64,000 bases of DNA from Mycobacterium lepraemurium (lineage in GTDB: Bacteria > Actinomycetota > Actinomycetes > Mycobacteriales > Mycobacteriaceae): NCBI GenBank assembly GCA_002291465.1, contig CP021238.1, positions 806,001-870,000 of the forward strand, read 5' to 3'. The position numbers and the translations under genes are program-made. Below the pieces are notes generated by a model, which worked only from the letters and a program-made list of their open reading frames with translations, was not told the origin of the DNA and searched no databases. Each line of letters begins with the position of its first letter. Position 1 is the first letter of the stretch. This document shows positions 18,760-28,861 of the stretch, in pieces.

Positions 18760-19192
18760 TGGACGAACGGCGGCGCAAGGGCCTCGAGAAGATGAACGAG
18801 GTCTACGGCTGGGAGATGCCCAACGTCGAGGGCGACGCGTATTTCGACCTGACCGTCGACCACCTGTTCGGCAGCATCTGGACGCGGCCGGGCTTGTCGA
18901 TGCGCGACAAGCGCATCATGACGCTGCGGTGACCGCGATCGGCAACCGCGATCTGGCCGAGATCCAGATCAACGCCGCGCTGCTCAACGGCGAGCTCACC
19001 GAGACCGAGCTCAAGGAGATGGCCGTCTTCCTCACCCATTACCTCGGTTTCCCGCTGGGCTCGGCGCTCAACGGCGCGGTCGACGCCGTGGTGGCCAAGC
19101 GCAGGAATGCCGCGGCCAAGGGCGCCGGCGAGGACAAGAAGGCCAACGTGGACGCCGCGTTGAAGATGCACTCGGGCGGTGAGCGGGGCTGA
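18759..19192 (+). pseudogene. Carboxymuconolactone decarboxylase-family protein (Rv0771-like), frameshifted
   Basis: The start overlaps the preceding stop. The first 57 residues (to RDKRIMTL) match Rv0771, then one base, probably an A, is missing near 18926 (CTGCGGTGA where CTGACGGTGA is expected). The frame stops at once at a TGA. The other 88 residues (VTAIGNRDLAEIQINAALL to [10 protein letters not shown]) are in the next frame up to 19192. Repaired, the protein has 144 residues, the normal size. Members of this all-helical family include decarboxylases and AhpD-like peroxidase partners; the typical CxxC of AhpD is absent here, so a decarboxylase-type role is more likely. Confidence 0.87.
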
Positions 19193-19214
19193 TCGCCCGC
19201 TAGAGTGGCGTGTC

Positions 19215-20483
19215 GTGCGCGTCCTGGTGATCGGCTCCGGTGCCCGTGAGCATGCGCTGCTGCTGGCGCTGCGCAAAGACCCGCAAGTCACCGGGCTGGC
19301 CATCGCCCCCGGCAACGCCGGCACCGCCCGGCTGGCCGAGCAGCACGACGTCGACATCACCTCGGCGCCCGACGTCGTGGCCCTGGCCCGCGCGGTGCGC
19401 GCCGACCTGGTGGTCATCGGCCCCGAGGTGCCGCTGGTCCTCGGAGTGGCCGACGCGCTGCGGGCGGCCGGCATCGTGTGCTTCGGACCGGGCAAGGACG
19501 CCGCCCGCATCGAAGGCTCCAAGGCCTTCGCCAAAGAGGTGATGGCCGCGGCCGGGGTCCGCACCGCGGCCAGTGAAATCGTCGATACCCCCGCACATTT
19601 GGATGCCGCGCTGGACCGGTTCGGCCCGCCGGCGGGCGAGGCGGCCTGGGTGGTGAAGGACGACCGGCTGGCCGCGGGTAAGGGCGTGGTGGTGACAGCC
19701 GACCGCGAGGTGGCGCGCGCCCACGCCGTCGCGCTGCTGGAGGCCGGCCACCCGGTGCTGCTGGAGTCGTTTCTGGACGGCCCGGAGGTGTCGCTGTTCT
19801 GCGTCGTCGACGGCGAGACCGTGGTGCCGCTGCTGCCGGCGCAGGATTTCAAGCGGGTCGGCGACGCCGACAGCGGACCCAACACCGGCGGGATGGGCGC
19901 CTACGCCCCCGTGCCGTGGCTGCCCGATCGGGTGTATCGCGACATCGTGCACCGCATCGTCGAACCCGTTGCGGCCGAGATGGTTGCGCGTGGCTGCCCG
20001 TTCAGCGGATTGCTGTACGCCGGGCTGGCGATCACCTCCAACGGACCGGCCGTGGTCGAATTCAATTGCCGCTTCGGCGATCCCGAGACCCAGGCGGTGC
20101 TGGCGCTGCTGGAGTCGCCGCTCGGGCAGCTGCTGTACGCGGCGGGCAGCGGCACCCTGGCGGACTTCGGTGAACTGCGCTGGCACGACGGTGCGGCGGT
20201 GACCGTGGTGCTGGCGGCGGAGAACTATCCGGGACGGCCCCGGGGGGGCGACGTCATCACCGGCTCGGAGGCCGAGGGCGTGCTGCACGCCGGAACCGCG
20301 CGGCGCGAGGACGGTGAGATCGTCTCCTCGGGGGGCCGGGTGCTGTCGGTGGTGGGGACGGGCCCCGACCTGGCGGCCGCGCGGGCCAAGGCATACCAGA
20401 TCCTCGGCTTGATTCGGTTTCCGGGCAGCCATTTTCGCACCGACATCGCACAGTCGGCGGCCGACGGCAAGATCCGGGTCTAA
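19215..20483 (+). CDS. purD: Phosphoribosylamine-glycine ligase PurD
   Basis: GTG 19215 gives [19 protein letters not shown] and a 422-residue protein, the same length as M. tuberculosis PurD. It shows the ATP-grasp features: [53 protein letters not shown], and the metal-binding [12 protein letters not shown]. It performs the second step of purine synthesis (GAR formation) in the cytosol. It is intact, as are all other pur genes of the window. The 3' end overlaps the convergent ggtA stop by four bases. Confidence 0.96.
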   Translation: MRVLVIGSGAREHALLLALRKDPQVTGLAIAPGNAGTARLAEQHDVDITSAPDVVALARAVRADLVVIGPEVPLVLGVADALRAAGIVCFGPGKDAARIEGSKAFAKEVMAAAGVRTAASEIVDTPAHLDAALDRFGPPAGEAAWVVKDDRLAAGKGVVVTADREVARAHAVALLEAGHPVLLESFLDGPEVSLFCVVDGETVVPLLPAQDFKRVGDADSGPNTGGMGAYAPVPWLPDRVYRDIVHRIVEPVAAEMVARGCPFSGLLYAGLAITSNGPAVVEFNCRFGDPETQAVLALLESPLGQLLYAAGSGTLADFGELRWHDGAAVTVVLAAENYPGRPRGGDVITGSEAEGVLHAGTARREDGEIVSSGGRVLSVVGTGPDLAAARAKAYQILGLIRFPGSHFRTDIAQSAADGKIRV

Positions 20484-22063
20484 AACGCGGCGGCCTGGCC
20501 GTCGCGGCGCGGGTCGCTGGCCGCGAGGTAGCCGGTATCCATCCGCCAGATCGCCTGGCAGCTGCCGAACTGGTTGTAGTCGTCGACCGCCACCAGATCG
20601 TGTCCGCGCCGGCGCAACTCGTCCAGGGTCGCGGCCGGGAAACCGTTTTCACAGCCCACCTGCATGCCCTGCACCCAGCGGAACCGGGGGCCGTCACAGG
20701 CCGTCTGCGGGTTCTGGCCGTGGTCGGCGATGCGCACCATCACCTGCACGTGTCCCTGCGGCTGCATCATGCCGCCCATCACCCCGAAGCTCATCACCGG
20801 CGCGCCGTCCTTGGTCACGAAGCCCGGGATGATGGTGTGGTAGGGTCGCTTGTTCGGGCCAACACTGTTCGGATGACCAAGCCCCGCAGTGAAATTCGCG
20901 CCTCGGTTCTGCAGCGAGATCCCGGTTCCTGGCACCACCACGCCCGACCCGAAGCCCATGTAGTTCGACTGGATCATCGACACCATCATCCCCGCGGCGT
21001 CGGCCGCGGTCAGGTACACCGTTCCGCCCGCCGGCGCGCCCGCCGACACCGGCTTGGCCCGGGTGGGGTCGATCAGCGCCGCCCGTTGCTCGAGGTATTC
21101 GGTGTCCAGCAGGAGTTCCGGCCGCAACGGCATGTGCTCGATATCGGCGAGGTAGGCCTGGGCGTCGGCGAAGGCCAGCTTCACCGCCTCGATCTGCAAA
21201 TGCACGCTGTCGGCAGAATCGACTGGCAGCGAAGCTATGTCGAATCGCTCGAGGATGCCCAGCGCGATCAGCGCGACGATGCCGTGGCCGTTGGGCGGAA
21301 TCTCGTGCACGGTGTAGCCGCGGTAGTCGCCGGTGATCGTGTCCACCCAGTCGGCGCGGTGGGCGGCCAGGTCGTCGGCCGTCATGGCGCCGCCGTTGGC
21401 CGCCGCGTGCGCCGCGAGGCGGGCGGCCAGCTCGCCGCGGTAGAACGTCTCGCCGCGGCTTGCCGCGATGGCCTCCAGCGTGTCCGCGTGCGCGGGCAGC
21501 CGGAACCGCTCCCCGGGCCTGGGGGCCCGATCCTCAGGCGCGAAAGCCTCGGCGAAACCCGGCTGTCCGGCGAACAGCGGCACCTGCGCCGCCCATTGTT
21601 CCGCGACCACGGGCGATACCGGAAAGCCGTTGCGGCCGTGTGCTATTGCCGGTGCGAACAGCCGCTCGAACGCCAGCTTGCCGAAGTGGGCGTGCAGTTC
21701 GGTCCACGCCGACACCGCACCGGGCACGGTGACCGAATTCCAGCCGAGGATGGGAACGGCGTTGCCGCCGAAGTATTCCGGGGTCCACGCCGCCGGTGAG
21801 CGGCCGGAGGCGTTGAGGCCGTGCACCTTCTCGCCGTCCCACACGATGGCGAACGCGTCGGAGCCGACTCCGTTGGAAACCGGTTCCACGATGGTCAGCG
21901 TGATGGCGGTGGCGATGGCCGCGTCGACCGCGCTGCCGCCCTCGGCGAGCATCCGCAGACCCGCTTGGGCGGCAAGCGGTTGCGATGTGCACACCACGTT
22001 GTCGGCCAGGACCGGCTTGCGGGGCCAGGCGTACGGGAAGTCCCATCCGAACGGTTGGTTCAC
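20480..22063 (-). CDS. ggtA: Gamma-glutamyltransferase-family protein GgtA
   Basis: The 527-residue protein is an Ntn-hydrolase of the gamma-glutamyltranspeptidase family: [10 protein letters not shown] near the N-terminus, [11 protein letters not shown], and the autoprocessing/nucleophile Thr in [14 protein letters not shown] (about residue 355), followed by [13 protein letters not shown] and the [11 protein letters not shown] loop. No signal peptide is visible, so it acts in the cytosol and may be closer to acylase-type members than to secreted GGT. It is intact and matches Rv0773c in place and orientation. Substrates could be glutathione-like thiols or gamma-glutamyl compounds; this is not set by the sequence. 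Confidence 0.9.
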   Translation of the reverse strand: MNQPFGWDFPYAWPRKPVLADNVVCTSQPLAAQAGLRMLAEGGSAVDAAIATAITLTIVEPVSNGVGSDAFAIVWDGEKVHGLNASGRSPAAWTPEYFGGNAVPILGWNSVTVPGAVSAWTELHAHFGKLAFERLFAPAIAHGRNGFPVSPVVAEQWAAQVPLFAGQPGFAEAFAPEDRAPRPGERFRLPAHADTLEAIAASRGETFYRGELAARLAAHAAANGGAMTADDLAAHRADWVDTITGDYRGYTVHEIPPNGHGIVALIALGILERFDIASLPVDSADSVHLQIEAVKLAFADAQAYLADIEHMPLRPELLLDTEYLEQRAALIDPTRAKPVSAGAPAGGTVYLTAADAAGMMVSMIQSNYMGFGSGVVVPGTGISLQNRGANFTAGLGHPNSVGPNKRPYHTIIPGFVTKDGAPVMSFGVMGGMMQPQGHVQVMVRIADHGQNPQTACDGPRFRWVQGMQVGCENGFPAATLDELRRRGHDLVAVDDYNQFGSCQAIWRMDTGYLAASDPRRDGQAAAF

Positions 22064-22137
22064 CTTCGCGAGCGTAACGCCGGCGTGACGCCCGGCGCCC
22101 AGCGCCGCGCTGGCGTCACGCTCGCGGGCCCGCGCGA

Positions 22138-23046
22138 TCAGGCCGTCAGCAGCGGGGCCATCCAGCTCAGCTCGGCCGGCAACTGCGAACTCCAGAATTC
22201 CGGGTTATGGCCGCCGGATGAGAACCCGCCGGCGGGCGGATTGGGCAGCTGTGCAATGAATTGCTTTGTCGCAGCGTAAAACGGGTCGCTGTCGCCGCAA
22301 TCCACCCGGATCGGGATCGATCCCAGCGCGGGCATCCCGAACACCGAGTTGGCCGCGAAGTCGTCGGGTCCGTCGAAGGCCCCCGGCGCGGCCGCACCCG
22401 AGGACAGCCACAGCGCCGGGCTCACCGCGCAGATCGCCGCGGTCCGCGCCGGCCCGAGCCGGCCGCCGAGCAGCAGCGCGCCGTAACCTCCCATCGACCA
22501 ACCCAGGAACGCCACCCGTGAGGTGTCCAAGCCCCGGTTGCCCAGCAGCGGGATGAGCTCGTCGAGCACCATCGCACCGCTGTCCTTGCCGGAAGACCGC
22601 TTGTGCCAGTAACTGCCGCCGCCGTCGACGGCGACCACCGCGAACGGCGGCAGGCCGGCATTGACGGCCTGGGCCAGACCCTGCTCGACGCCGCCGGCCA
22701 TCGCAGTCGCGGCGTCACTGCCCTTGCCGTGCAGCGCGATCACGGGCCGCAGCGGTTTGGTCTGACCCGGCGGACGCGCGATGGCCCAGTTGGTGTTGAC
22801 CCCGCCGCGCGCGGCCGACATGAACGAGCCGGTGACCATGGTGGGGGCGGCCGCCGCCGGCGGAGCCGGATCGCGGGGTGGGCCCGGGGCGGGCGGTGGG
22901 GGCGCCAGTGGCGTACCGGTGCCGGCCGCCGGCATGGCCTGAGATGCCCGGGGTTTTAACAGGATGTCGAGCCCGTAGGCGCCCACCGCGCCCACGGCGG
23001 CACCGGCGCCGAGACGGAGCACGGCGCGTCGGCTCAAGTCGGGCAT
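22138..23046 (-). CDS. Secreted esterase, Esterase D/S-formylglutathione hydrolase type (Rv0774c-like)
   Basis: The N-terminus LSRRAVLRLGAGAAVGAVGAYG has a twin-arginine pattern, followed by a long Pro/Ala linker, so the enzyme is probably exported. The alpha/beta hydrolase body has LHGKGSD, the nucleophile elbow GWSMGGYGAL, an acid in DCGDSDPF and His in SSGGHNPEFW. Relatives hydrolyse short acyl esters. I take ATG 23046 (MPDLSRR); ATGs at 23055 and 23058 just upstream are alternatives. It is divergent from a TetR gene, and a 22-base palindrome between them is a likely operator. No lesion. Confidence 0.85.
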   Translation of the reverse strand: MPDLSRRAVLRLGAGAAVGAVGAYGLDILLKPRASQAMPAAGTGTPLAPPPPAPGPPRDPAPPAAAAPTMVTGSFMSAARGGVNTNWAIARPPGQTKPLRPVIALHGKGSDAATAMAGGVEQGLAQAVNAGLPPFAVVAVDGGGSYWHKRSSGKDSGAMVLDELIPLLGNRGLDTSRVAFLGWSMGGYGALLLGGRLGPARTAAICAVSPALWLSSGAAAPGAFDGPDDFAANSVFGMPALGSIPIRVDCGDSDPFYAATKQFIAQLPNPPAGGFSSGGHNPEFWSSQLPAELSWMAPLLTA

Positions 23047-23088
23047 GCGGGTCATCATGCCATGTCCGTTCGGCGGGTCGTTTGGTCG

Positions 23089-23110
23089 AAATGGCAATGC
23101 ATTACCACTT
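23089..23110. promoter_or_regulatory. 22-bp palindromic operator between esterase and TetR genes
   Basis: AAATGGCAATG and CATTACCACTT are inverted repeats matching at 9 of 11 positions, centred on AATGCATT. Placed between divergent starts of an esterase and a TetR regulator, it is the natural binding site of that regulator. Confidence 0.65.
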
Positions 23111-23131
23111 TGGCTGGCACGATGGCTACTC

Positions 23132-23749
23132 GTGACTGCAGCGGTTACTCCAAAAGGAGAACGCCGGTGGTACGCGCTCGTGAGCGCCGCCGCCGAACTG
23201 CTGGTCGAGGGTGGGTTCGAGGCGGTGCGGCACCGGGCGGTAGCTCGGCGGGCCGGATTGCCGTTGGCGTCCACCACCTATTACTTCTCCTCCCTGGACG
23301 ATCTGATCGCCCGCGCGGTCGAGCACATCGCCATGATCGAGATGGCCCAGCTGCGGTCCCGGGTCAGCGCCTTGTCGCGGCGCCGCCGCGGACCGGAGAC
23401 CATCGCCGAGGTGCTGGCCGACCTGCTGGTCGGCGACGTCTCCGGCCCGGGCCTGACCGAGCAGCTGATCTCGCGCTACGAACGGCACATCGCCTGCACC
23501 CGGCTGCCCGCTCTGCGCGAGACCATGCGCCGCAGCCTGCGCCAGCGCGCCGAGGCGGTGGCGGAGGCCATCGAACGCTCGGGCCGATCGGTGCACATCG
23601 ACCTGGTGTGCACCCTGATCTGCGCGGTGGACGGCTCGGTGGTGTCGGCCCTGGTGGAGGGCCGGGATCCGCGGGCGGCGGCCCAGGGTGCGGTGGTCGA
23701 CCTCATCGAGGTGCTGGCGCCGATCGATCAGCGGCCGGTGCAGATCTGA
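23132..23749 (+). CDS. TetR-family regulator (Rv0775-like)
   Basis: I place the start at GTG 23132 (VTAAVTPKGERRWYAL), giving 205 residues, close to Rv0775; longer upstream starts would cover the palindrome and the divergent promoter. The HTH lies around residues 25-50 (GGFEAVRHRAVARRAGLPLASTTYYF), and the rest is helical and Arg-rich. It most likely represses the divergent esterase gene and itself through the 22-base palindrome at 23089-23110. The last 47 bases overlap the 3' end of the convergent DUF429 pseudogene as read here. Intact. Confidence 0.85.
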   Translation: MTAAVTPKGERRWYALVSAAAELLVEGGFEAVRHRAVARRAGLPLASTTYYFSSLDDLIARAVEHIAMIEMAQLRSRVSALSRRRRGPETIAEVLADLLVGDVSGPGLTEQLISRYERHIACTRLPALRETMRRSLRQRAEAVAEAIERSGRSVHIDLVCTLICAVDGSVVSALVEGRDPRAAAQGAVVDLIEVLAPIDQRPVQI

Positions 23750-24493
23750 GCGATTGCCGGCGGGCCGCCGGCAGCGACGGCGTCACGATACAGCCGGTGC
23801 CGGGGTCGCCGTAGCGGGTCACCGCGTCCGGGCGGCGCTGGGCGAACAGCGCCACGTAGGCGCAGACGACGGCGTCGACGGGATCCTCGGCGCGGCGCAG
23901 CTCGCTCTTGCGCTGCGCGCATTCGACGGCCCGGCGCAGCGCGCGCCAACCGTCGTGGCCGCCGACCCGCACCGGGACCGGGGCGTGCGCCAGCCGCTCC
24001 ACGCCAGTCATCAGCAGCAGCAGCTCGGACTTGAGCCGCTCCAGGCTGCGGCCGGGCTTGGCCTTGTATTTCAGGGTTTGCTGCAACCCGAACAGGGCGC
24101 CGGTCGCGGCGTGCGGGTAGACCTCGATGGCGCGCCGGGGCCGCGGCGAACGCGGGTCCAGCGCGAGGCCCAGCGCCGCGGCCAGCCGGGCCGCCCGCGG
24201 GCCGTCGGCGAATTCGGGTTTTCCCGGTGTTGCACGAGTGGGTGCCGGCCTGGAACCTGCGGAAGTCGCGGTTGAGCGCGGTCCTGGCGGGACGCTGGCC
24301 GGTCGGGTTGTTCACCACCAGCGGCGCGTCGAAGGCGACCAGGCACTCCCCGCGCACGTACGGGTCGAGCGCGGCCAGGATCTAGTCGTCGGCGCGGACC
24401 GCGGCCACGCTCACCAGCTCGCCGCCGGAGTCGATGACGGCGACGCCCGTCGGGTTCCGCCCCGCCCAGTCGGTCGACGCCGGCGAAGTACAC
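23703..24493 (-). pseudogene. DUF429-type protein (Rv0776c-like), three lesions
   Basis: From GTG 24493 the product begins VYFAGVD. A duplicated 4-base unit (GTCG twice on the plus strand at 24469-24476) then breaks the frame; without it the text reads DWAGRNPTGVAVID, typical of the RNase H-like DUF429 family. A TAG lies at 24382-24384 (ADD-stop-ILAALDPYV), and an extra base in a T/A run at 24219-24222 shifts the frame again before PEFADGPRAARLAAALG. The C-terminal third (QQTLKYKAKPGRSLERL) is open to 23703. Three independent lesions of different kinds show long-standing loss. Function of the family is unknown. The exact 3' end is uncertain because it runs into Rv0775. Confidence 0.75.
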
Positions 24494-24590
24494 GGGTCCA
24501 GACTGCCGCGAAACCGCGACCGCGGACGCCGTTACCCGGTGAATCCGTTGCCCGCCGCGGTCTCGCGGTGGTCGACGAACCGTAAGCTCT

Positions 24591-26015
24591 ATGTCTGTGA
24601 GCATTCCGAATGTGCTGGCTGCCCGGTACGCCAGTGCCGAGATGGTTGCGATCTGGTCGCCGGAAGCCAAGGTGGTTGCCGAGCGGCGGTTGTGGCTCGC
24701 GGTGCTGCGCGCGCAGCAACAGTTGGGTGTCGCGGTGCCCGTCGAGGCGATCGCGGACTACGAGCGGGTGCTCGAGGACGTCGATCTGGCCTCGATCGCG
24801 GACCGCGAACGCCTGCTGCGCCACGACGTCAAGGCGCGCATCGAGGAATTCAACGCGCTGGCCGGCCACGAGCACGTGCACAAGGGCATGACCAGCCGGG
24901 ATCTGACCGAGAACGTCGAGCAGCTGCAGATCCGGCGCTCCCTGGAACTGGTCTTCGCCCACGGCGTCGCGGTCGCCGCGCGGCTGGTCGAACGGGCCGT
25001 GGCCTACCGCGACCTGGTGATGGCCGGGCGCAGCCACAACGTCGCCGCCCAGGCCACCTCCTTGGGCAAGCGATTCGCCTCGGCCGCCCAGGAGACGCTG
25101 ATCGCGTTGACCCGGCTGCGCGAGTTGATCGACCGTTACCCGTTGCGCGGCATCAAGGGCCCGATGGGCACGTCGCAGGACATGCTCGACCTGCTCGGCG
25201 GCGACCCGGCCAAGCTCGCCGAACTCGAGCGGCGGGTCGCCGAATTACTGGGTTTCTCAACGGTTTTGACCAGCGTCGGGCAGGTGTACCCGCGGTCGCT
25301 GGACCACGACGTGATCTCCGCGCTGGTGCAGCTGGGCGCCGGCCCGTCGTCGATGGCGCATACCATACGGCTGATGGCCGGGCACGAACTGGTCACCGAG
25401 GGATTCGCGCCGGGGCAGGTCGGTTCGTCGGCGATGCCGCACAAGATGAACACCCGCAGCTGCGAACGGGTCAACGGCCTGCAGGTGGTGCTGCGCGGCT
25501 ACGCCGCGATGGCCGCCGAACTGGCCGGCGCGCAGTGGAACGAGGGCGACGTGTTCTGCTCGGTGGTGCGCCGAGTTGCGTTGCCGGACAGCTTCTTTGC
25601 CATCGACGGGCAGATCGAGACGTTTCTGACGGTGCTCGACGAGTTCGGCGCCTACCCGGCGGTGATCGGTCGCGAGCTGGACCGCTACCTGCCGTTCTTG
25701 GCCACCACCAAGGTGTTGATTGCCGCGGTGCGCGCCCGGATGGGCCGCGAGGCCGCGCATTACGTGATCCGCGAGCACGCGGTGGCCACCGCGCTGGCGA
25801 TGCGGGAACATGGCGCCGAGCCCGACCTGTTGGAGCGGCTGGCCGCCGACGAGCGGCTGCCGCTGGACCGGGCGGCCCTAGACGCCGCGCTGGCCGACAG
25901 GCGGGCGTTCACCGGCGCCGCCGCCGACCAGGTGGATGAGGTGGCCGCCCAGGTGGACGCGCTGGTGAGCCGCTACCCGGAGGCAGCCAAGTACACCCCG
26001 GGGGCCATCCTGTGA
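24591..26015 (+). CDS. purB: Adenylosuccinate lyase PurB
   Basis: The 474-residue enzyme belongs to the fumarase/aspartase superfamily with the signature [10 protein letters not shown] (about residues 282-291), [11 protein letters not shown] containing the conserved Thr-Ser, and the catalytic region [18 protein letters not shown] sequence near residue 145. It catalyses two eliminations in purine synthesis, SAICAR to AICAR and adenylosuccinate to AMP. Intact. The stop overlaps the cyp126 GTG start (GTGA at 26012-26015), so the P450 is translationally coupled to this housekeeping gene. Confidence 0.96.
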   Translation: MSVSIPNVLAARYASAEMVAIWSPEAKVVAERRLWLAVLRAQQQLGVAVPVEAIADYERVLEDVDLASIADRERLLRHDVKARIEEFNALAGHEHVHKGMTSRDLTENVEQLQIRRSLELVFAHGVAVAARLVERAVAYRDLVMAGRSHNVAAQATSLGKRFASAAQETLIALTRLRELIDRYPLRGIKGPMGTSQDMLDLLGGDPAKLAELERRVAELLGFSTVLTSVGQVYPRSLDHDVISALVQLGAGPSSMAHTIRLMAGHELVTEGFAPGQVGSSAMPHKMNTRSCERVNGLQVVLRGYAAMAAELAGAQWNEGDVFCSVVRRVALPDSFFAIDGQIETFLTVLDEFGAYPAVIGRELDRYLPFLATTKVLIAAVRARMGREAAHYVIREHAVATALAMREHGAEPDLLERLAADERLPLDRAALDAALADRRAFTGAAADQVDEVAAQVDALVSRYPEAAKYTPGAIL

Positions 26016-27259
26016 CTCTCGCCGGCGTGCTTTCGCAGATCGACTTCACCGATCTGGACAACTTCGCCAACGGATTTCCGCACCACCTGTTCGCCGTGCA
26101 TCGGCGCGAGGCGCCGGTGTACTGGCATGAGCCGACGGTCAACACCCCGGACGGTGAGGGCTTCTGGTCGGTGGCCTCCTATGCGGAAACCCTTGAGGTG
26201 CTCAAGGATCCGGCGACCTACTCGTCGGTGACCGGTGGTGAACGCCCGTACGGCGGCACGCTGCTGCAGGACCTGGCGATCGCCGGCCAGGTGCTCAACA
26301 TGATGGACGATCCGCGGCGTTCCCAGATCCGGCGGCTGGTCAGCTCCGGCTTGACGCCGCGGATGATCCGCCTGGTCGAAGACGACCTGTGGGCCAGGGC
26401 GCGCCGGCTGCTGGACGCGGTGGTGCCGGGAGAGCCGTTCGACTTTCTGGTCGACATCGCCGCCGAACTGCCGATGCAGATGATCTGCATCCTGCTGGGA
26501 GTGCCTGAGTCCGAACGGTATTGGTTGTTCCAGGCGATCGAGCCGCAGTTCGATTTCGGCGGCTCCCGCAAGGCCGCGTTGTCGCAGCTTTCCGAGGCAG
26601 AAGCCGGTTCGCGGATGTACGAGTACGGCCGGCAGTTGATCGCCGCCAAGCGCGCCGAGCCGACCGACGACATGTTGTCGGTGGTCGCCAACGCGACGCT
26701 GGATGACGCTGCGGCGCCGGCCCTCTCCGATCTCGAGCTGTATCTGTTCTTCAGCCTGTTGTTCAGCGCCGGGGCGGAAACCACCCGCAACGCGGTCGCG
26801 GGCGGGCTGCTTGCGCTGGCCGAGCATCCGGAGAAATTGCGTTGGCTGCGTAACGATCTGGGTGCGCTGCCGACGGCCGTCGAGGAGATGGTGCGCTGGA
26901 CCTCGCCCTCGCCGTCCAAGCGGCGCACCGCCACCCGCGATGCCACGCTCGGCGGCCAATCGATCAAGTCCGGGCAGAAGGTCCAGATCTGGGAGGGCTC
27001 GGCGAATCGCGATGCCAGCGTGTTCGACCGCGCTGTCGAATTCGACGTCACCCGAAAACCCAACCCGCAACTGGGTTTTGGTCAGGGTGTGCACTACTGT
27101 CTGGGCGCCAACCTGGCCCGGCTGGAGCTGCGGGTGCTGTTCGAGGAGTTGCTGACCCGGTTCGGCGCGGTGCGGGTGGTCCGTCCGGTCGAATGGGCCC
27201 GCACCAATCGGCACACCGGCATCCGGCACCTGGTCGTGGAACTCCGCGAAGAACAGTGA
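26012..27259 (+). CDS. cyp126: Cytochrome P450 CYP126
   Basis: The 415-residue P450 keeps every landmark: I-helix SAGAETTRN, ExxR in EEMVRWTSP, and heme loop [12 protein letters not shown] with the Cys ligand. Length matches CYP126 of M. tuberculosis (Rv0778), and the gene order purB-cyp126-purC is conserved. It is the only P450 of the three in this window that is undamaged, which suggests selection on it here. Its coupling to purB through a GTGA overlap is notable. CYP126 substrates in relatives are not firmly known. It may now be the only local client of the ferredoxin at 11.1 kb (inference). Confidence 0.93.
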   Translation: MTLAGVLSQIDFTDLDNFANGFPHHLFAVHRREAPVYWHEPTVNTPDGEGFWSVASYAETLEVLKDPATYSSVTGGERPYGGTLLQDLAIAGQVLNMMDDPRRSQIRRLVSSGLTPRMIRLVEDDLWARARRLLDAVVPGEPFDFLVDIAAELPMQMICILLGVPESERYWLFQAIEPQFDFGGSRKAALSQLSEAEAGSRMYEYGRQLIAAKRAEPTDDMLSVVANATLDDAAAPALSDLELYLFFSLLFSAGAETTRNAVAGGLLALAEHPEKLRWLRNDLGALPTAVEEMVRWTSPSPSKRRTATRDATLGGQSIKSGQKVQIWEGSANRDASVFDRAVEFDVTRKPNPQLGFGQGVHYCLGANLARLELRVLFEELLTRFGAVRVVRPVEWARTNRHTGIRHLVVELREEQ

Positions 27260-27297
27260 CGGGCCGGTTCGCCGACGTCGAGGCGCGGGCGCTGCCG

Positions 27298-27918
27298 CTA
27301 CATCCCGCGGATCGCGATCCCGGCCGATTGTAATTCCAGCGCGGCCAGGGCCCGGATGGTGGCGGTATCCTCGCGTCGCCAACCGCCGACCGGGTCCGTG
27401 CTGACGGCGGTCAACTTCCGCGGCGGGCGGTTCGTCAGCGCGCGCAGCGCGAGCAATTGGGCGTCGGCCGGGGTGGCGGCCAACGCGGTGACCGTCAGCT
27501 TGCGCCGAAAGAAGCGAAGCCGCAGGAACAACCACGGCCCCACCGCGATCAGGATCGGCAGCGCCACCACCGCCATCGCCAGCAGCACCGCCAGCCAGCT
27601 CGCCGCCACGTCCAGGTCGTGACCCGCTCCGGCTATGTCCAGCGCGGCCTGGCTGGCGGAGTTGAGCGGCTTGCTGACCCTGTCGCCCACGACCGGAATG
27701 TGCTGGGCGCCGTGACCGGCGGAGGCAAGGTTGCCGGCGACGCCGTGCGCGCCGCCCTCGACCTGCCGGCCGGCGTCGGCGATGGTGGCGATGGCGTCGT
27801 AAACCGCCAGCCCGACCAGGATCCACAGCCCGGTCCAGATGACGACGGCGAGGTCGCTGAACAGCTGGGCGGCCAGCCGCCCGGGCCTGGTGGAGTAGGG
27901 CAGAAACCGCGGTGTCAT
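27298..27918 (-). CDS. Conserved membrane protein (Rv0779c-like)
   Basis: The 206-residue protein has two transmembrane regions, one near residues 22-45 (DLAVVIWTGLWILVGLAVY) and one near 110-132 (LAVLLAMAVVALPILIAVGPWLFL). A 60-residue loop between them is rich in Gly, Ala and His (EGGAHGVAGNLASAGHGAQ). A basic cytosolic tail has RFFRRK and a Leu/Ala helix. No enzymatic motif is present and the function is unknown. Convergent with cyp126 with a 38-base gap lacking a hairpin; its start is 52 bases from the divergent purC start. Confidence 0.8.
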   Translation of the reverse strand: MTPRFLPYSTRPGRLAAQLFSDLAVVIWTGLWILVGLAVYDAIATIADAGRQVEGGAHGVAGNLASAGHGAQHIPVVGDRVSKPLNSASQAALDIAGAGHDLDVAASWLAVLLAMAVVALPILIAVGPWLFLRLRFFRRKLTVTALAATPADAQLLALRALTNRPPRKLTAVSTDPVGGWRREDTATIRALAALELQSAGIAIRGM

Positions 27919-27970
27919 AGCCTCGATCCCAGCACACGGCCGGCGTCCCGGTGCCCGATAGGCTGACCGG

Positions 27971-28861
27971 ATGCCTGCACTGTCGGACTACCAGCATGTG
28001 GCCAGCGGCAAGGTCCGTGAGCTGTATCGCGTCGACGACGAGCACCTGCTGTTGGTCGCCACCGACCGGATCTCGGCGTACGACTTCGTGCTGGACAGCA
28101 CCATCCCGGACAAGGGCCGCATCCTGACGGCGATGAGCGTCTTTTTCTTCGGCCTCGTCGATGCCCCCAACCACCTGGCCGGACCGCCTGACGACCCGCG
28201 CATTCCTGACGAGGTGTTGGGCCGCGCGCTGGTGGTGCGCCAGCTCGAGATGCTCCCGGTGGAATGCGTGGCGCGCGGCTACCTGACCGGCTCGGGGCTA
28301 CGGGACTACCAGGAGACCGGCAAGGTCTGCGGCATCGCGTTGACGCCCGGACTGGTCGAGGCGAGCAAGTTCGCCGAGCCGCTGTTCACCCCGGCGACCA
28401 AGGCCGCCCTGGGCGACCACGACGAGAACATCTCCTTTGCCCAGGTGATCGAGATGATCGGCGGGGTGTGGGCCAACCAGCTGCGCGACCGCACGTTGCA
28501 GATCTACGTCCAGGCCTCCGACCACTCGCTACGGAAGGGAATCATCATCGCGGACACCAAGTTCGAGTTCGGCACTGACCCGGACGGCAATCTGTTGCTG
28601 GCCGACGAGATCTTCACCCCGGACTCCTCGCGGTACTGGCCGGCCGACGAATACCGGGTCGGCGTGCCGCAGACCAGCTTCGACAAACAGTTCGTCCGCA
28701 ACTGGCTCACCAGTCCCGAATCCTGCTGGGACCGGCACGGCACCGAACCGCCGCCACCGCTGCCCGACCACATCATCGAGGCCACCCGCAACCGCTATAT
28801 CGAAGCCTACGAACGCATTTCCGGCCTGCGTTTCGACGACTGGATCGGCCCGCGCGCATGA
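27971..28861 (+). CDS. purC: SAICAR synthetase PurC
   Basis: The 296-residue enzyme shows the PurC pattern: ASGKVRELY at the N-terminus, the signature [16 protein letters not shown], and the ATP/metal region [10 protein letters not shown] followed by [19 protein letters not shown]. It joins aspartate to CAIR in the seventh purine step. Intact and collinear with Rv0780. Its stop overlaps the ptrB start (ATGA at 28858-28861), so the peptidase gene was coupled to it. Confidence 0.97.
   Translation: MPALSDYQHVASGKVRELYRVDDEHLLLVATDRISAYDFVLDSTIPDKGRILTAMSVFFFGLVDAPNHLAGPPDDPRIPDEVLGRALVVRQLEMLPVECVARGYLTGSGLRDYQETGKVCGIALTPGLVEASKFAEPLFTPATKAALGDHDENISFAQVIEMIGGVWANQLRDRTLQIYVQASDHSLRKGIIIADTKFEFGTDPDGNLLLADEIFTPDSSRYWPADEYRVGVPQTSFDKQFVRNWLTSPESCWDRHGTEPPPPLPDHIIEATRNRYIEAYERISGLRFDDWIGPRA

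Noticed and set aside
25973..28174. 733-codon minus-strand frame opposite cyp126 and purC
   Set aside because: Shadow frame; no recognisable protein features, and it crosses three real genes.
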